A DNA stretch of 64,000 nt from assembly GCA_010093605.1 (NCBI GenBank), contig MU004192.1, positions 757,774-821,773 on the forward strand, read 5' to 3'. Below are positions 30,443 to 44,000 of this stretch, piece by piece. The notes under the pieces were generated by a model. The model saw only the letters and a list, made by a program, of their open reading frames with translations. It was not told the DNA's origin and did not search any database. Positions within the stretch are counted from its first letter, which is position 1; the number at the start of each line of letters is the position of its first letter. A program made the position numbers and the translations under genes. The DNA comes from Lophium mytilinum. Taxonomy: Eukaryota > Ascomycota > Dothideomycetes > Mytilinidiales > Mytilinidiaceae.

Positions 30443-33400
30443 CTGATTTTTGCTCCAGAGTCTCCTCCACGCACTCGTGTTCGGACGCGTAGGTGACTTT
30501 TGCACTTCCACATGTAATCTCAAGATGCGATGGCGAAACCCCAGACCCCAATCCACTTTCCTTATTCAGAACCCCTCTGCTGAGGTAGAAAGGTCTGGCT
30601 GACGGGGACGGCGGGAGATTTCATACCCAGTCCCGCAAGGATCTCACGTGACCAAAACGTGACCTGATGAGTAGATGACGGTGAGATATCGGCGAGCAGG
30701 GCCTGCGGCAACTAATACAGAAATTTGCTGGTACTGTTCCACGTTGTTTGACGTGCTTCAAGAAACAAACACAAATCGTGAGCGGATTCAAATATATATT
30801 TTTACTAGGTCTGAGACTATTTCGGTTTACTTGTTCTTTCCAGTTGATAAATGTTATGATACTACCGAAAAGCTTCGTGCCTTTTACATACTATCTCTCA
30901 AGCTCTGTTGTAAAGAAAGGTGGTGGAGAGGATGGACAAGGGATGGTTCGCCAGTGAGACCCCTCAGCCTGCACTCTCAAGATCGCAAAATTAAACGCAA
31001 TCGCGTCCCAGAGAGGATTGCCTTTGAAGGTAAATTTCACGTTCTTTTTGGGCCGGACATAGCATATCCCATTTTGCTTTCTTTCCTCGCCAAAAGACAT
31101 CCACTTCAGAAAAGGGCTTATGTTCCAGGCGCACTTTGAACCTTTCATAATCGCTACGATGTCATTGTGAAGCCCGCCCTGGAGATCATGGAATGTAATG
31201 CGAGGGTGCAGACTTGAGAAAGCATCTTCCCAAAAGACCTTTGAGCCGTCGCTATTCTCTATAGCTCATCATGTGACCAACTCTTACCTACGCACGCAAT
31301 CCCTATCACGCAGTGACACGATGCAGACTGAGATCCGACAGCTAATCCTAGGACAGTTAAGTAATGCCCTACCTTACCTAATTGCTGGAGTATCGCATTC
31401 TCTTACGTAATTCTACTATCACATCTCGGAACACGGGGTCTAGTTCAGGCTCAACTCCACATCATTCATCGGAGAGCTCCTGAATTTCTTTGCCCCAGTC
31501 TTTCCAATCCTACCAGTCCCCTTTTCAGCAGTTCAAAATCAGCGACGTGGCCGAGGAGGAAAGACTTGCTCAGTCCTACGTGCTGTCGAGAATGGATCTC
31601 GAACTGATGGCTTCAAGCACGTGGACGAGGTATTGAGTGACGGTAGTCGACGGAGATACCGGCCCGGCACAAACATCCGCTGCGAGTTCGTCGAAGGACG
31701 ATCCGGTCGTAATACGGCGAATGCAGGCTCAGTTTGGGATTCCGGAAGCGCCATCTCTTCCGCCCATTGTGTTGAATTGAATGCTTTCATCGAAGATTTG
31801 ATCTTGGAGGTATACAGCTCCCATGGTATTGGAGTGCCTAAAGAATGGGCTGGCATCGTCCCATCCAACCAGATCGTTCAGGCCGATTTACCAGAAGCGT
31901 AGTAGATTGCTGAAGCCGCCGTCGTATGTGCTCTTCTAACCTCGATATACTGTAGCCACGTTGACTAATTCTCCGAGGTTGTAGCCCTCTTCTGGGTGAT
32001 CTTGCTTGTTCGATTGCGGAGTTTTTGGGGGAGACCGAGATTCAGCACACAGTTGGCCAGACCGGCTTGATTATACTCAGGGACGGAAGACACAAGATTG
32101 GTGTCTATCTGGTTGTCTAGCTAGTTGTTCTGCGTGCCTTCCATCTCGTGTGTGGTGAAGGCGGAAAGGCGGGCTCAGACATGGGAGCGATAGCTGTGTA
32201 TTTCGTCGTTGGCAGCGGTGGGGTCGAGTTCTTCCAAGGAACTATCCGAGGTCGAGGCGTGCCATTTTGTCGTAGCCTATTGTATCCAGTCAACACGGTT
32301 CCCGAAGTCTTGTCCGGATTTAGCAAGGCGAAGAACTGTAGCCAGTTGATGAAAATACCATTCTTCATAAAGTAGAGAGTGGTGTCCTTAATAACGCCGT
32401 AGATCTTGAAATTATCTTCCCATATCGTCGTGTCCACCGAGTGTATGTTGTGTGTCCTAAACAAGAAATATAGTTTGCCTAAATAGCTCTACGAGCCTAG
32501 CCTATGCAGTCAGCTCAACTTTCCTGCTTTGTGGACTAGAGCGTTCCTCTACCGCCGCAACAACAGAGGTAGATCTATGGGTTGTCATTGAACGGCCGCT
32601 AGCCTTCCTGAAGGCGTAGTTCACTCCCTGAGCTGAGGGGGCACGAGCGAGAGAGTAAAGAGAATGCCTTCGAATTAATCTATGAGACGTAGTGAGCATG
32701 CAAGAGCACTTACCCTGGGGTTCCTCCGTCTAAAGGGTGGTGTGTCTCGGATTGTCCTACCTTCTGAACGGACCAGTCGAGGTAAATGGACGCTTCGAGG
32801 TCCCTAAGATCATTAGTAGGTCTATCGAAGTCATGGGAGGGCGGCAGGGTTTTCTTTGTGTCTAGTCCGCTCTGCGAGTGTATTTGAGGAAGGCGAACAG
32901 AGACCTGCGTACGTCGCATAGGAGGGCTCTTTGGAGATGCGGTGATTGTTTGTAGCTACTTACAGTGACTGGTCATACAAAAGGATGGGGGATGTGAACG
33001 TGGTGTCCAGTGAGCGGGCTGAACCGCTGGATTTGAGGCCGGTGATGTGGCCAAACCCCAGCCTCTCCGCCTCCCTCCACGATGTTTTGAACCACAAAAA
33101 TCGATGGGCACAATGCTATCAGTACGCTGGCAGTGATCTTCAAGATACCCAGTAGCATGGCAGCGTCTCTGCGGCTAATTGGGGACTTACAGTGTGTCCT
33201 TCGCTCCCGGCTTGGAGTTGGCGCTCGAGATATCTCCCGGGCCGCTCTCCAAGACGTAGTTGGTGCCGCCCCGGAGACTCAACCTCCACCAGACGGACAG
33301 CGATAGAGACACATTTTCACTCACCGATGGCAAATAAAACTAACGTAGGCAATTCTTTGATAGAGCTGATCCTTCTGACGGAGAAGAACATGTGTAACAA

Positions 33401-36400
33401 AGTCTCGCCTTTCTGATCACCACCTCGGCGTCAGAGGCACCCCCGAACCCCATCTCAATACCAAGGCACGCAGTTTGGCACACACGGAATCGAGATACTG
33501 GCAACACCACGTCCATCTCTTCAGGATCCGACAGTTGGTTCCGTCTCCTGATGACCCGGCCGGGAGGGCAATGAAGACGTTTGACCGCTTACTCCTTGGC
33601 CACTACCACCCTCTCGAAGCAGAGGGCGACACCAGATACATCAGCTCGCTAACTAGGATTGATTAGCACGTACTCATAGGCGGAAACCAGGCAGATCTTA
33701 CAGACAACTGACGAGATGCAGGCAACACATGCTCGTGGAGTCTCTTCGCCACAGCCCGCAAGGGGTACCCGGGCAGCCACCATTGGCTTTTAATCATAAC
33801 TGATTCGTCAAGGTACTCGAACACCCCCTAGCTCCCGCTGTGTGCTGCGGCACGGAATGGCTAGCCCAGCCAGGTGCTGCAGCCCCCTCACGGGAGTCGA
33901 TGCCACGAACAGCAAATCGAGACGCAACGCTGGTGCCCACAGGCCACCCCTAACCGGGCCCAGAGTCTTCCCATACCTCTGACAAACGAATGCCAATCCG
34001 TTGAAGATCGACATTACATCTGACTTTGGTTTGGAGAGACATGATCGGAGCTACACAAGGCTAGAGCTTCCCACGGCATGTCTGTGCCACATCTTCATAT
34101 CTGCCCCAGGCAAGCACAGTACGACTTACTAAAAGGCCAGGAAAGAAGAAGTCCATGAAGGGAATAAGGAAGGGGCATAATCGCAAATGGAGAAAGTCTT
34201 GGTAACCCATTTCTAAAAGAGCTAGGAAGACATGGTGTCCACGGTATAGCAATATGTATTTCTGGTCCTCATTCGCATCATTACTGGAGAGACTGAAGTC
34301 TCAACATACCGGCAGCACCCGCGTCTGCTCCCTGTGAAGGCATAGTAGCTCGCAGGGCCGACAGTCAGCGATCTGGGATGTCTGGGATGTCTGGACTCCC
34401 CAACACACTCTCGCTTCTGATGCAATTAATGCTCGGCCAGCTCTGAAATGCGGGGTCTGGGGCCTGTCACTTGGCGGTGGCAGCAAGCGGTGGGAACACT
34501 TGCATTCGGATGCATGAGTTCCCACAGTTCCTTGGGATTCTAAACACCATGTACGCCATTTGGAATTGACCTCTAGAGTCCTAGCGGTTGACAGGCATGA
34601 TAATCGACGGAGAATCCCCACGAGTCCTGTACCAGCCAAGATGGTCCAATGTGGCTCTCGGGCAGAGGCCCCACTCCTGGATCACGTTGCACGGCTATAG
34701 CGTATAGCAAGAGGAGGAGCTCGTGGATGCTGCACAGAACGTGGCTACAGAAGCGTTGTTGGGCTAGGCCTATGCCTGGCAGACGATCAACCAGCTGCGA
34801 GGCGGGAAACGGTGTTCGATGACCACAGGGAGCGCGTGATACCTTTGTTTGCCGCGGCGCTGAGGTCCACCCCCCCGACGCTTCATTGTCTCCGCACTCA
34901 GGCCGATCCGGGTATGGTGGATGGCTCATCCGCCGCCTGAAGCGAACAATGGCGTGCAGGAAGGCTGGCAGCCCGCTGAAAGGAGGTCCTGGGGGCGGCG
35001 GCAACCGAGCAGATGCTGGTCTGCAGAAACGGCACAGAGCAGCGCAAAGAGGGGCTTCTGATCCTGGAGGTGTGGTGCACCCTGGCCACGGCCGTTAGGG
35101 GGGTCTCACGACTCTGTTTGATGAGGAGTTCGATAGCCTGTTGAGGAGGGAGGATGTCACGATACGCAGAGACGTTCGATGGTGATTTGCCAGTCTGTCC
35201 CGCGGCGCGGTCTCCTGTCGCCCCCGCCGGCGGGCTTTCAAATTGCAGGCGTTCGTCCCAAATTGTGTCCGGCTAGACTGATGTTGGCCTGGCCTTCTCC
35301 GCATTTCCTCTCTGCCCAAGGGCCCCAAGCCCCTGACCCATGGCTGGGCCGTGCGAGCTGCAGCAAGCCTCAAAGGCGTTGCCTGTCTGCGCTCTCCGAC
35401 CTCTCACCACCTCTGTGATGAGCGTTCTGTCTCCAGCCCTGCTTCCTACAAAGCTGGGATTCCCCCCTCGCCCGCTGCTGGACGAGCCGAAGGACTTTGC
35501 TTTGTCTCCGGCTCGATACTTCTGCTGTCCAGTGTAGCATCCATCGAGTTGCCAGCGCACTTGCCGCGGACGCTGCTGTTGTTCCCCACAGCTCTTGCGA
35601 TCTCGAGGGAGTCGAACCACCCGTCCCAGGCCAGGCCATCGACTGCCAGCGCTCCTCCTCTGCGCTTCTGCCCTCGCCCTCCTTGCATCGCGTCGCTCGG
35701 CACCCGGAGCGACAATATGCGCCCTCGTTAATCCTTGGATCTCCAGCACGTCTGGTTCGGATCGACGAGAGGTTCAGCGCGGCGCCAGGCCGTGGCGTTT
35801 CCCCACATTCTTTCCCGGTGACTACCAGCTGGTGCCATTCTGTGCCACGACTGATGTCCAGTGTATACCGTCTCTTTTTTCCATCCACGATTCTGCGCGC
35901 TTTGAAAGACTAGGGATAGACTGGTTGAAGACTTCTGGCGTATCATTACGGCTTCGTTGAGGTAAATGACCGGCGACGTGGCGCGGCCCCTGTCGACCAT
36001 TCGATTATTTGTTCCCTGGCTCACAGTAATATTAGCTTTTTTCTGCAATCAAAAAATTGTTTCGATACAGTACGAATAGGAAGCTTTTGTCGTAATCAGT
36101 AGAACTCGGTCGGTTAGGTAAGATCCCCCGTGCGTTGTTCCCATCGCGCTTCTCCCCTCTTCCGCCGCAGGTAGAAGTGCGCGACAAGGCATTAGATGTC
36201 TTGGTGCTGACAGCAATCGTAGGTAATCTGACTGGTGGTTTAGATAGAGGTTTTGGCCCTAAGATATCCCCGGCTTCGTTGTTTTTGGTAGAAAAGTGTT
36301 CCTGTTTTCAGGTAAGCAGCTCTCCTTAGACCGAAGGTAAGAGTGCTCCCAGCCCTCCCAGCTGTCCCTCTAGACTTGCACGGCTTCGCGGATCGGGCAC

Positions 36401-37200
36401 CGCGATACAGAGAACTCATCTGCGCCTCTCGTATCCTGTTGTCGGTGTTGTGGCGGTGAGGTGGTCGTGGTGTTGAGGATAGGTGTGCGGGCTCGTCGCA
36501 GCGCCCTGGCATCTCCTTGCCCCTGTGCAGCAGGTTCTCCCTTTCAGCTCCGCATTTCGACCATCGTGCCTGTGAGAGGAGAGTCTGGAGAACAGCTCCG
36601 ACTGTTCTGAGGCCTGAATCTCGTGGGTGTGGTGCGTCAAAGGGAGGAGTTGTATTGGGCGCGGGCTTCAGCACGGCCGTGATATCTGGGGGCAACGAGC
36701 AGATCGCGCACCCTTCTTTGTCACATACAAACTTCTCTCCCGCCTGGTCATTGTCTCTCAAGCCTCTATCTTCTCTAAGCTCTCTTCGAGTGCAGTATCA
36801 AGGGCGCCCACTAAGCAGGGCGTGCATTATAGTATTTCGCAGAGCCCCCCGACGCTCCAACCCGACCCACGCACGAGCAACCTCACGATACCCAGGAGGG
36901 CGGCGTGCCTGCCCCCAACGAATCCACTAGTGCCGTCTCGTCGCACACAAAAGCTCGTCCGCTTCATCTCCCTCACCCCACCTCCACCCCTTTCTCATCA
37001 CCCTCATCTACCCACACAACTCGTTCATCAGCACTTCTTCGTGCAATCTCTCCCGCTGATCGCTGCTCGCTCTGCTCATTGCTTGTGCTCGACGGTTGCA
37101 AGGCACGTTCCTCAGCCTGAGGATCCAGCGCGGTGGCCTGAGTGATCTTTTCACTCTTCCGCGAAGAGTCCGTCAAGAGTCATCGACGGCATCAATCCTG
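30443..37200. other. Long gene-poor region, no supported gene
   Basis: Nearly 7 kb between the MITE and the leader of the PSP1 gene. Frames of 100-170 residues occur on both strands (for example 30675-31139 plus, 31539-31868 minus, 32117-32464 minus, 35370-35888 minus), but none has a domain, and most overlap in several frames. On the minus strand between about 34250 and 31500 there are several short open stretches bordered by GTAAGT/GTGAGT-like words (e.g. near 33190 and 33330), so a many-exon or decayed gene there cannot be excluded. Confidence 0.45.
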
Positions 37201-37873
37201 CCCTTGCAAGTCCATTGCACCTCGTCGATGACGTGACAGGTAAGCACCCCCATCATCTTGCCGCCCTCTTTGGTCAGCCAGACGTGCCTGCGTCATGGTC
37301 CACCTGCTCACATCCTCTCAGCCCGCACCACCAACCCCGCCAGCCGCGTTTGCCATCCACACAGCACGTCGCTTGAAAGCCACAGGCAATTGGTAAGTCT
37401 CTATCTTCGCACTCCTTCAGCTTCGTGTTGCTGACCCTCACGGCCAGCGTTCTCGTTTGACGAGTTCGGCACGTGTGGCTCCACAGCTGTGACCGCCATT
37501 TACATTCGATATATCAACACAAGTCTATCAAATACTTCCTTAATCACCAGATCAATCTAGAAGCCTGTTACACGAGGTAAGTCATTCCAGCATTTGCCAA
37601 GTCTCCCGCCCTGCCTTTCTGACGCTGCATCCAGCTTCTGCACCTACTTACCTCCAGATCTCTGCATCTACGTGCTCTTCTAGAGAAAGACGAGCTCTTT
37701 CACAGACTCAAGAAATCTCTACTCGAAGACTAAACTTGCAATCATCTCTCTGCGTTTCACGGGGGTGACTACGATCGCCTAGTAGACTTTTCGACCAATC
37801 TCAAGACCCCTAGAAAGACCACCATTCATCTCTCTATTCATTTTCAACAGCGCTCAAGCGGCCAACCTTCAAC
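37201..37873 (+). promoter_or_regulatory. Probable multi-intron 5' leader of the PSP1 gene
   Basis: Three strong GTAAG donors occur in a row before the PSP1 ATG. The first is at 37240 (acceptor candidate CTCAG ending 37321), the second at 37393 (GTAAGTCT, acceptor CCAG ending 37447) and the third at 37577 (GTAAGTCA, acceptor CCAG ending 37634). The candidate introns are 55-82 bp, the usual size here. The frame is closed throughout, so this would be a spliced untranslated leader. Confidence 0.5.
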
Positions 37874-40800
37874 ATGTCGCACGCGTACAAAAAGCCCACT
37901 CAGTCATTTCCTAGCATTGCTGGAGCAAGATCAGACAAGCAGCAGGCTCGCCGTCCGACACCAGACTCGGAGGTGCTCGCGTCTTCTGACGAAGACGCTA
38001 GCGAGCACGTGCTCACTCGGGTCAAGTCCAACCCGCTGGCTGCACGTCGCCAGTCTTCCTCATGGCTAAATGACATTCAACCGCACCGAAAGGTCTCACT
38101 CGGCGGAGCCTCGCAGACCGGCAATTCCCAGCCTCCCACCCCGGTTACCGAACAAGGCATGAACCAACCACGCGCTGGACCAGCCAGCTTCCCATGGAAC
38201 GCGGGCGTCTTCACCTCAACCCGAGACGGCCTGCCCTCGCCCACCCAGCAAGAACAAGCTGATCCCACGATCGGGTTCCTACTCAACCAGAAACCTGTCC
38301 GAAAGGCGGTGCGCTCGCTCTCATACTCCGTCGGTCAACAAGACGACGAGTCCGCTTCGCCAAACCCCAGCGCCCACTTCGCTGGCCGCGGTTCTCGTGT
38401 GAACTCGACCTCCGTCCGCCACAGGCCATCAAAGCCGAGCCTTCTCGGCGAGGCCCCTCTGGACTCCACCGGTCTTCCCCAGCTCTTGGAAGACGACGAC
38501 GACGTCAACAGCAATTCGAACGAATCGGAGGGTGGTCTCAAGCTACCAGCTTCATATTGGGGAAAACCAGACACGACTGCCGAGGGGTCATCGAACGCGC
38601 TCTTACGTCAAGCTGCGGAACAAAACGCGCGTGCACGACACCGCGCTTCAGCCACAGGCTCGCCGCCCGCCTACAATCGCCGCAAGACCGCTGGCCCAAC
38701 TCGAGGACTATCCTTGACCGAGTTCGACTCCGCCATTGAGGAGATGGAAGATCAGATGGAGGAGCTCGCTGCGTACAGACGCTACAGCGAGCATGCCGTT
38801 GGTCTCGGCGCCGGCCTCGACCGCATCTCGACTGATACTGGAATTATGGACAGTCCGAAGAAGCCTCACTGGACCACATCGCTCAATTTCGGCGACCCCT
38901 TTGACACACATTCCAGACGCCATTCGTTCGCCGATGTGAAGAGCCACCAGAGCTCGAAGATGGTCAACAAACTTGAAAACACCGATGAAGAGGAAGGCGA
39001 CCCCATGTCGCCTGGTTCTCGATTCAGACACCAGAGTGAGTATGAACAGTTCATTACCATGTCAAACGCCGTCGACAAGGACCGGAAGAAAGCCGAAAAG
39101 GAGGCTTACACGTACGCGTCCGAGTACTTCGACGGCACCGCCCCCAAGGTTCGAAAATTCAACGAAATGCTAATCAGCGCAATGCACCCAGATCCTTACG
39201 AGGAGGACATGCCCGGACCGTCCAACACCAGCAATCCGTATGCTGTGCCCGAGGTCATCAACCGCCCGACCCGCCGCTTTTACATGGTGGCTTTCAAATG
39301 CTCGCGATCGGACGTGTACTACCTTCCTGAGAACACCGGACTGGAGCTCCAACAGGGAGACATGGTCGTCACCGAAGGAGACAGGGGCATAGACCTCGGA
39401 ACTGTTACCCATGCCGACGTTACTTTGACAGAGGCCAAGCGATTCAAGGAGATTGCTGCCATCGAACACTTCCGCTGGCTTATGATGTTCTCGCGTCACG
39501 CCATCAACAATGGCAGCCTCTATCCTGGCCCGGACGGCATGCTGGCCGCTAGTCACCAGCCCCTTGCTACAGCCCTCGGGCACGTTGGTGCCGGTGCAAA
39601 CACGCTCACTGCACAATACCTCGCAGGAGTCGATATGGAGCTGAAGCCCAGGATCATCCGACGTGTCGCTGCGAACCACGAGGTGCAGGTACTTCGCGAG
39701 AAGGAAGGCAGCGAGGCAAAGGCGAAGCGTATCTGCCAGGCGAAGGTTGCTGAGCACGGCCTGAACATGGAAATTCTCGATGCAGAATATCAGCTGTAGG
39801 TCTACTTGATCTTCTCCCGCGTATCATTCTCTAACCTTTTCGCAGTGATTACAAGAAGCTGACGTTCTACTACTACGCCGACGCGTACATCAACTTCAAC
39901 GAGCTCGTTACAGACTTGTTCAAAGTCTACAAGACTCGTATCTGGATGTCCGCGGTCAATCCCGCATCCTTCGCGTCAGCTATCGGAACCACCATCCCAC
40001 CTCCATCCGCCATTGGCCCTGGCGCAATCGGATCCAAGAGTGCCCGTTCTACTGCTCCGAGGACATTGCCGCAGGACTTCAACGCTCCTTTAACCTCTGC
40101 CCCGCTGCCCATGGGACTTGGATATACTCGCCCTTTCCAGTACAACATCGACAACGATGAGTTCGGCTCTTGTATGTTCTCCCTACCATCTGGCTTCTAT
40201 TTCCTTCGCCTCGTTACTAATCTGTCACAGATCGCGACAAAGTCAGTATGATGGAGGACGCGAAGAAGATACGGGAGGGCTTAATGCCCTTTAATCCTCC
40301 AGGCTTCGACGCGTTGAATTACCGACTTCCCGAAGCGACTCCGAACCCCCAACCAGGCATCAACCATTATGCCCCGTCGGGCAGCCAGTATTCCGCGTTT
40401 GAGCACCAGGTGCCTCGAAACTACCCGGTCCCTACGGGTGGCTACATGTTTGGTGCCGATCGACCTCAGATGCACTGGGACCCCCAAGCTCAACAAGCAC
40501 AAGGGTTCAACGCCCCTATCGCTCAGAACCAGTATCGACAGCAGGTGGCGACCTCACGTCCGTCGCCTACTATTGGTGTTAGTGGACTAGCCCAGGGAGG
40601 TTATCCAACATCCTCGCATCCGTCCCCGGTGCCATCGATGGGGTCGTTTCCTCCCCCAGGAAACTACGCAGGCTTCTCGCGGCCATCTCCACTAGCCGGT
40701 CTGACAGTCTTGTCGCCCCCAAATGCGACGTTCAATTCTTCGTACGGACGGACGCCAACGACGGCGAATGCTTCTTACGGACGTGAGAACATGCCAACCA

Positions 40801-41018
40801 ACCCTCAGTATGGACGAGCAAACGTGGTCGGCAATTCTGCTTACGGCTATGGGCATGCAACCTCGTCCGCTGCATATCCCACATACACCGCGTCGTCGTT
40901 CGGCCCAGAAGCGTCCGGCCACAACGGACAGGCTCGCAGCTTCTATCCCAACGAAGACTGGACGAGTCGCATGGGCGAACTTGACCTGTCCTCCGAGAAG
41001 CGCAAACCTTCCAAGTGA
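37874..41018 (+). CDS. PSP1: PSP1 C-terminal domain protein
   Basis: Three exons, 37874-39795, 39846-40171 and 40231-41018, join in phase to 1011 residues. The first 450 residues are disordered, Ser/Pro-rich and charged. The PSP1 C-terminal domain spans about 470-680: RRFYMVAFKCSRSDVYYL, DLGTVTHADVTL, AKRICQAKVAEHGLNMEILD, then across the first splice EYQLDYKKLTFYYYADAYINF and the strongly conserved FKVYKTRIWM. The last 300 residues are Pro/Gly/Tyr/Asn-rich and low-complexity, with SYGR-like repeats. Yeast Psp1 was found as a suppressor of DNA polymerase alpha and cdc mutations; its biochemical role is unsettled, and prion-like tails of this type suggest RNP association (inference). Introns have GTAGGT/CGCAG and GTATGT/CACAG ends. 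Confidence 0.9.
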
Positions 41019-44000
41019 TCATCGGCGGTTTCATCTCCATTCGGAGTCCCAGCTTGATTACTCGGGCTACGTCACCGGCCTTTGCTTGCCTCTAACTGCT
41101 TATACTTTGCTTTCTCAATGAGCTCCCCGAGCCGTTCATCCTCTTTCATCACAGTCCTTGCGGACGGCACTGGCCTCACAGACTCACATGCAGCTGGAGA
41201 AGGCTTTTCACTACTTCACATGGTCAAATTTGCTTCACTTCCTTTTCCTATATTCCCCTCCCCATATTCCCCTTTCCCAAAATGGTGCTTGATGAGTCAT
41301 CGGCGTGGTTTTCCTTACTTTCTTTCTTTCTTTCACGAAATGCATGCAGAATGGACGGATCAGCGGACAGGTCATCAGAGTGGTCATCAGAATGGTCATC
41401 AGAGTGGTCATCAGAGTGGTTATCAGAGTGGCTCTTATATGATTTCAGCGAATATGGGTTGCATCATGCAAATAAGAGGATGGGCAGGACAATCATCGGC
41501 GAGCATACTCCTTCACTTGATCGAGTATGAGATTGCAATTTGCAAGATAGCTGAAGACTTCCGGAATAATTCCTTATGCACTGCTTTCTGTACCTTGCTT
41601 AAATGTGAATGCGCCCGACCTCACTGCATGCGATGTGCTCTTGACAATGTTGCTCGTTCTTGTGATGGAAGATGTGCTATGAAGAGCGAAGCGACTTTCA
41701 CGCCAACGCTTGAGTGAGTGAATGCGCAATTCTTCGCAGTCACGAGTTTCCATAGACCTCGCTTCTCAACGCCGCCAAAACAGCAGCTTCCTATGTCACG
41801 GTGGAAAGTTCTTTAGTGCCTTGATGGCAAGGCAGGCGCTTGATGCTCACTGGAGGGTAGCTATGGGGGAGGACATCACCAAATGCGATCATCATCAGAC
41901 ACTCCAAAAATCCGTGCGCAAGCGCCATCATAAACGAGCAACGAAGTACCATTACGCATCCGCATCTTTTCATTTTTAAGCGAGCAGACAACGTCCAACC
42001 CCATCCCTCAACCCCACGCAGTCACCGCACCCCCTCAAACTGACTCCCCACGCCCATCAAATCCAGCTTCAGCGCCCGCACCGGCCACACACACTCCGAC
42101 CCCACCCTCTTCATGCCCAACCGCGGCTCGACCCCGACCCCAGCCTCCGACCGGCAACACACCACTGACGAGCTGCGACTGCGCGAGGAGCGCTGTGCGG
42201 ACCAGGATAGGTAGATGGCGAGCACGGTGCTGGTGTCCGGTCTGCCGTAGTGCGCGAGGCTGCGGCGGGATATCCGGGGCGAGCGGAGGCGGAGTGGGCC
42301 TGGGTGTGGGTTAGTTTTGTGCGGGTGGCTTGCTAGGGGGCGGGAGGGATGGCTAACCGAGTCTGGACATGGTTGGGATGGGAGGACGAGGTTTTTGGCG
42401 GGGGGTTTGGGGAGGCGGTGATGGAGGCTGGGAGGTGGTTGTTGACGGAGAGGAAGTCGAGTTCTGATGCGAGGGGATGTGATGGAGGATGTGGTGGTGG
42501 TGGAGGGAAAGTGAGGCGGGGAGTTTGGCGGCTGATAGGCTCTCCAGGGGGGCGGGGTGCGTGTGTGTGTGACTGGGGAAGGGGTATTCTGCGGGGTGGG
42601 ATTGAAATTATTTTCATGTGTGAAAGGGGGGGTTGAGGTGTGTTTATGATGGCAGAAGCTGATATATGCCAACCATGTGAGGAAAAAGCCGAAGACGTGG
42701 AAGAGCCATGCGTAGTCAGAACAACTTACATATCAAACACCCAGCAGACCTCTTTGCTTGGCGCGTAGAGCCCTTACCCCTTCGCCCTCAAAGTAGTCGC
42801 GATATCTGAGAGCCGCATTACCGACAGCCCGGGCGACGACTCATCCGCTTCATCTTACCTCACACCCACCGCCTGGCAATCACCGACTGATACAGGCATC
42901 TCCCTACGGCGGCGTACCCCGCGAACATCCGATACTTGCTTTCTATGCTTGAATCAAGTTCAAAGCCAGCGCCAGCTCACCTCAGCTGCGTTGGGAAATG
43001 AGATCAGAAATCTAACGAACTTGACTGGATGCTGGGGCGGGGAATGCGGAGGTATCGGCTGATAGTTCTCTTGGAAATGAAACGCGCGCCGCTGGCATCG
43101 CTCACCGGAAGAGGGGTCAAGCGTGTCGACGCGATAAGAATTCGAAAATAGCATTTCGCGGGTCGGATGGGATTGTTGGGGTGCGGCCAGCTCCACGGCG
43201 ATCGGCAGCAAGACCGCATAATCGATTGCATGCGGCTTGCCGAGCTGGGAGCCATGCGCGGCCAGGTGCAGTGCGTGTTCCTGGTCTCCTGGCCAGAAAA
43301 ATTTTCACAGCTCTTATCTTGTGGTCAGATTGATATCAGCGCTCGATGATACCCCGTGCAGACACAGCGTCGACTCAGATCTAAGGCAGCGGTGGATGAG
43401 CTGTCGTTCGGCCCCCTGGCCCATTGGCGGGGTCTTGAGGATGCCGTGGGTATCTCTACAGCTTCGAGGGAGCAGAGGAGTGTCGTACCACCACTGCCGC
43501 TGTGTCTGCTGTATTGGGAGCAGATACGCGAGAGCAGAGCGTGCTTGGTTCCGCCCTGCGGCGGCGTTGGAGGTGCAACCATCAGTGGAGCTGTCCGTCC
43601 CCGCTCCACAAAAGCCTTAGCCACAGCACCGAGATATACAGGGCCCCGTGGCGTCGATCGTGTTGCGTTATCAGTTACACGGTAGCATCACCATCCCAGC
43701 AGGTGGCAGCCAGACATGGAGCTGGGCGTGCTGAGGTTGCAGCAAGGCATCTTTCCCACAGCACCGACCTTGGGATGGCTGTGCGGAAGTATCGGAGTAA
43801 AGCAATGATTTGAAAGAGACAGAAAGAAGAAAATAACAACCCTGTAATGCGGGGGAGACAGGCCGTCAGGCACACTGTGGCACTGTGGCGCCTAAACTCC
43901 ACAATGCCGAGCCAATGCCTGGGTACACACTGGTAGCTGCTGACACTTGTCCTTTGGAAATAGTAAGCACCTATGTTCTTGGGTGATTTACATCCAACAC

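Noticed and set aside
30675-31139. 154-residue plus-strand frame after the MITE
   Set aside because: Mixed low-information composition, no domain, internal splice-like words without a consistent model.
15431-37873. Search for a secondary-metabolite or other gene cluster
   Set aside because: No polyketide synthase, NRPS, terpene cyclase, transporter or cluster regulator is present near the oxidoreductase or other enzymes.
41082-41717. 211-residue plus-strand frame containing GHQSGHQ repeats
   Set aside because: Kept open by the 12-bp minisatellite and flanking sequence; no protein-like features elsewhere.
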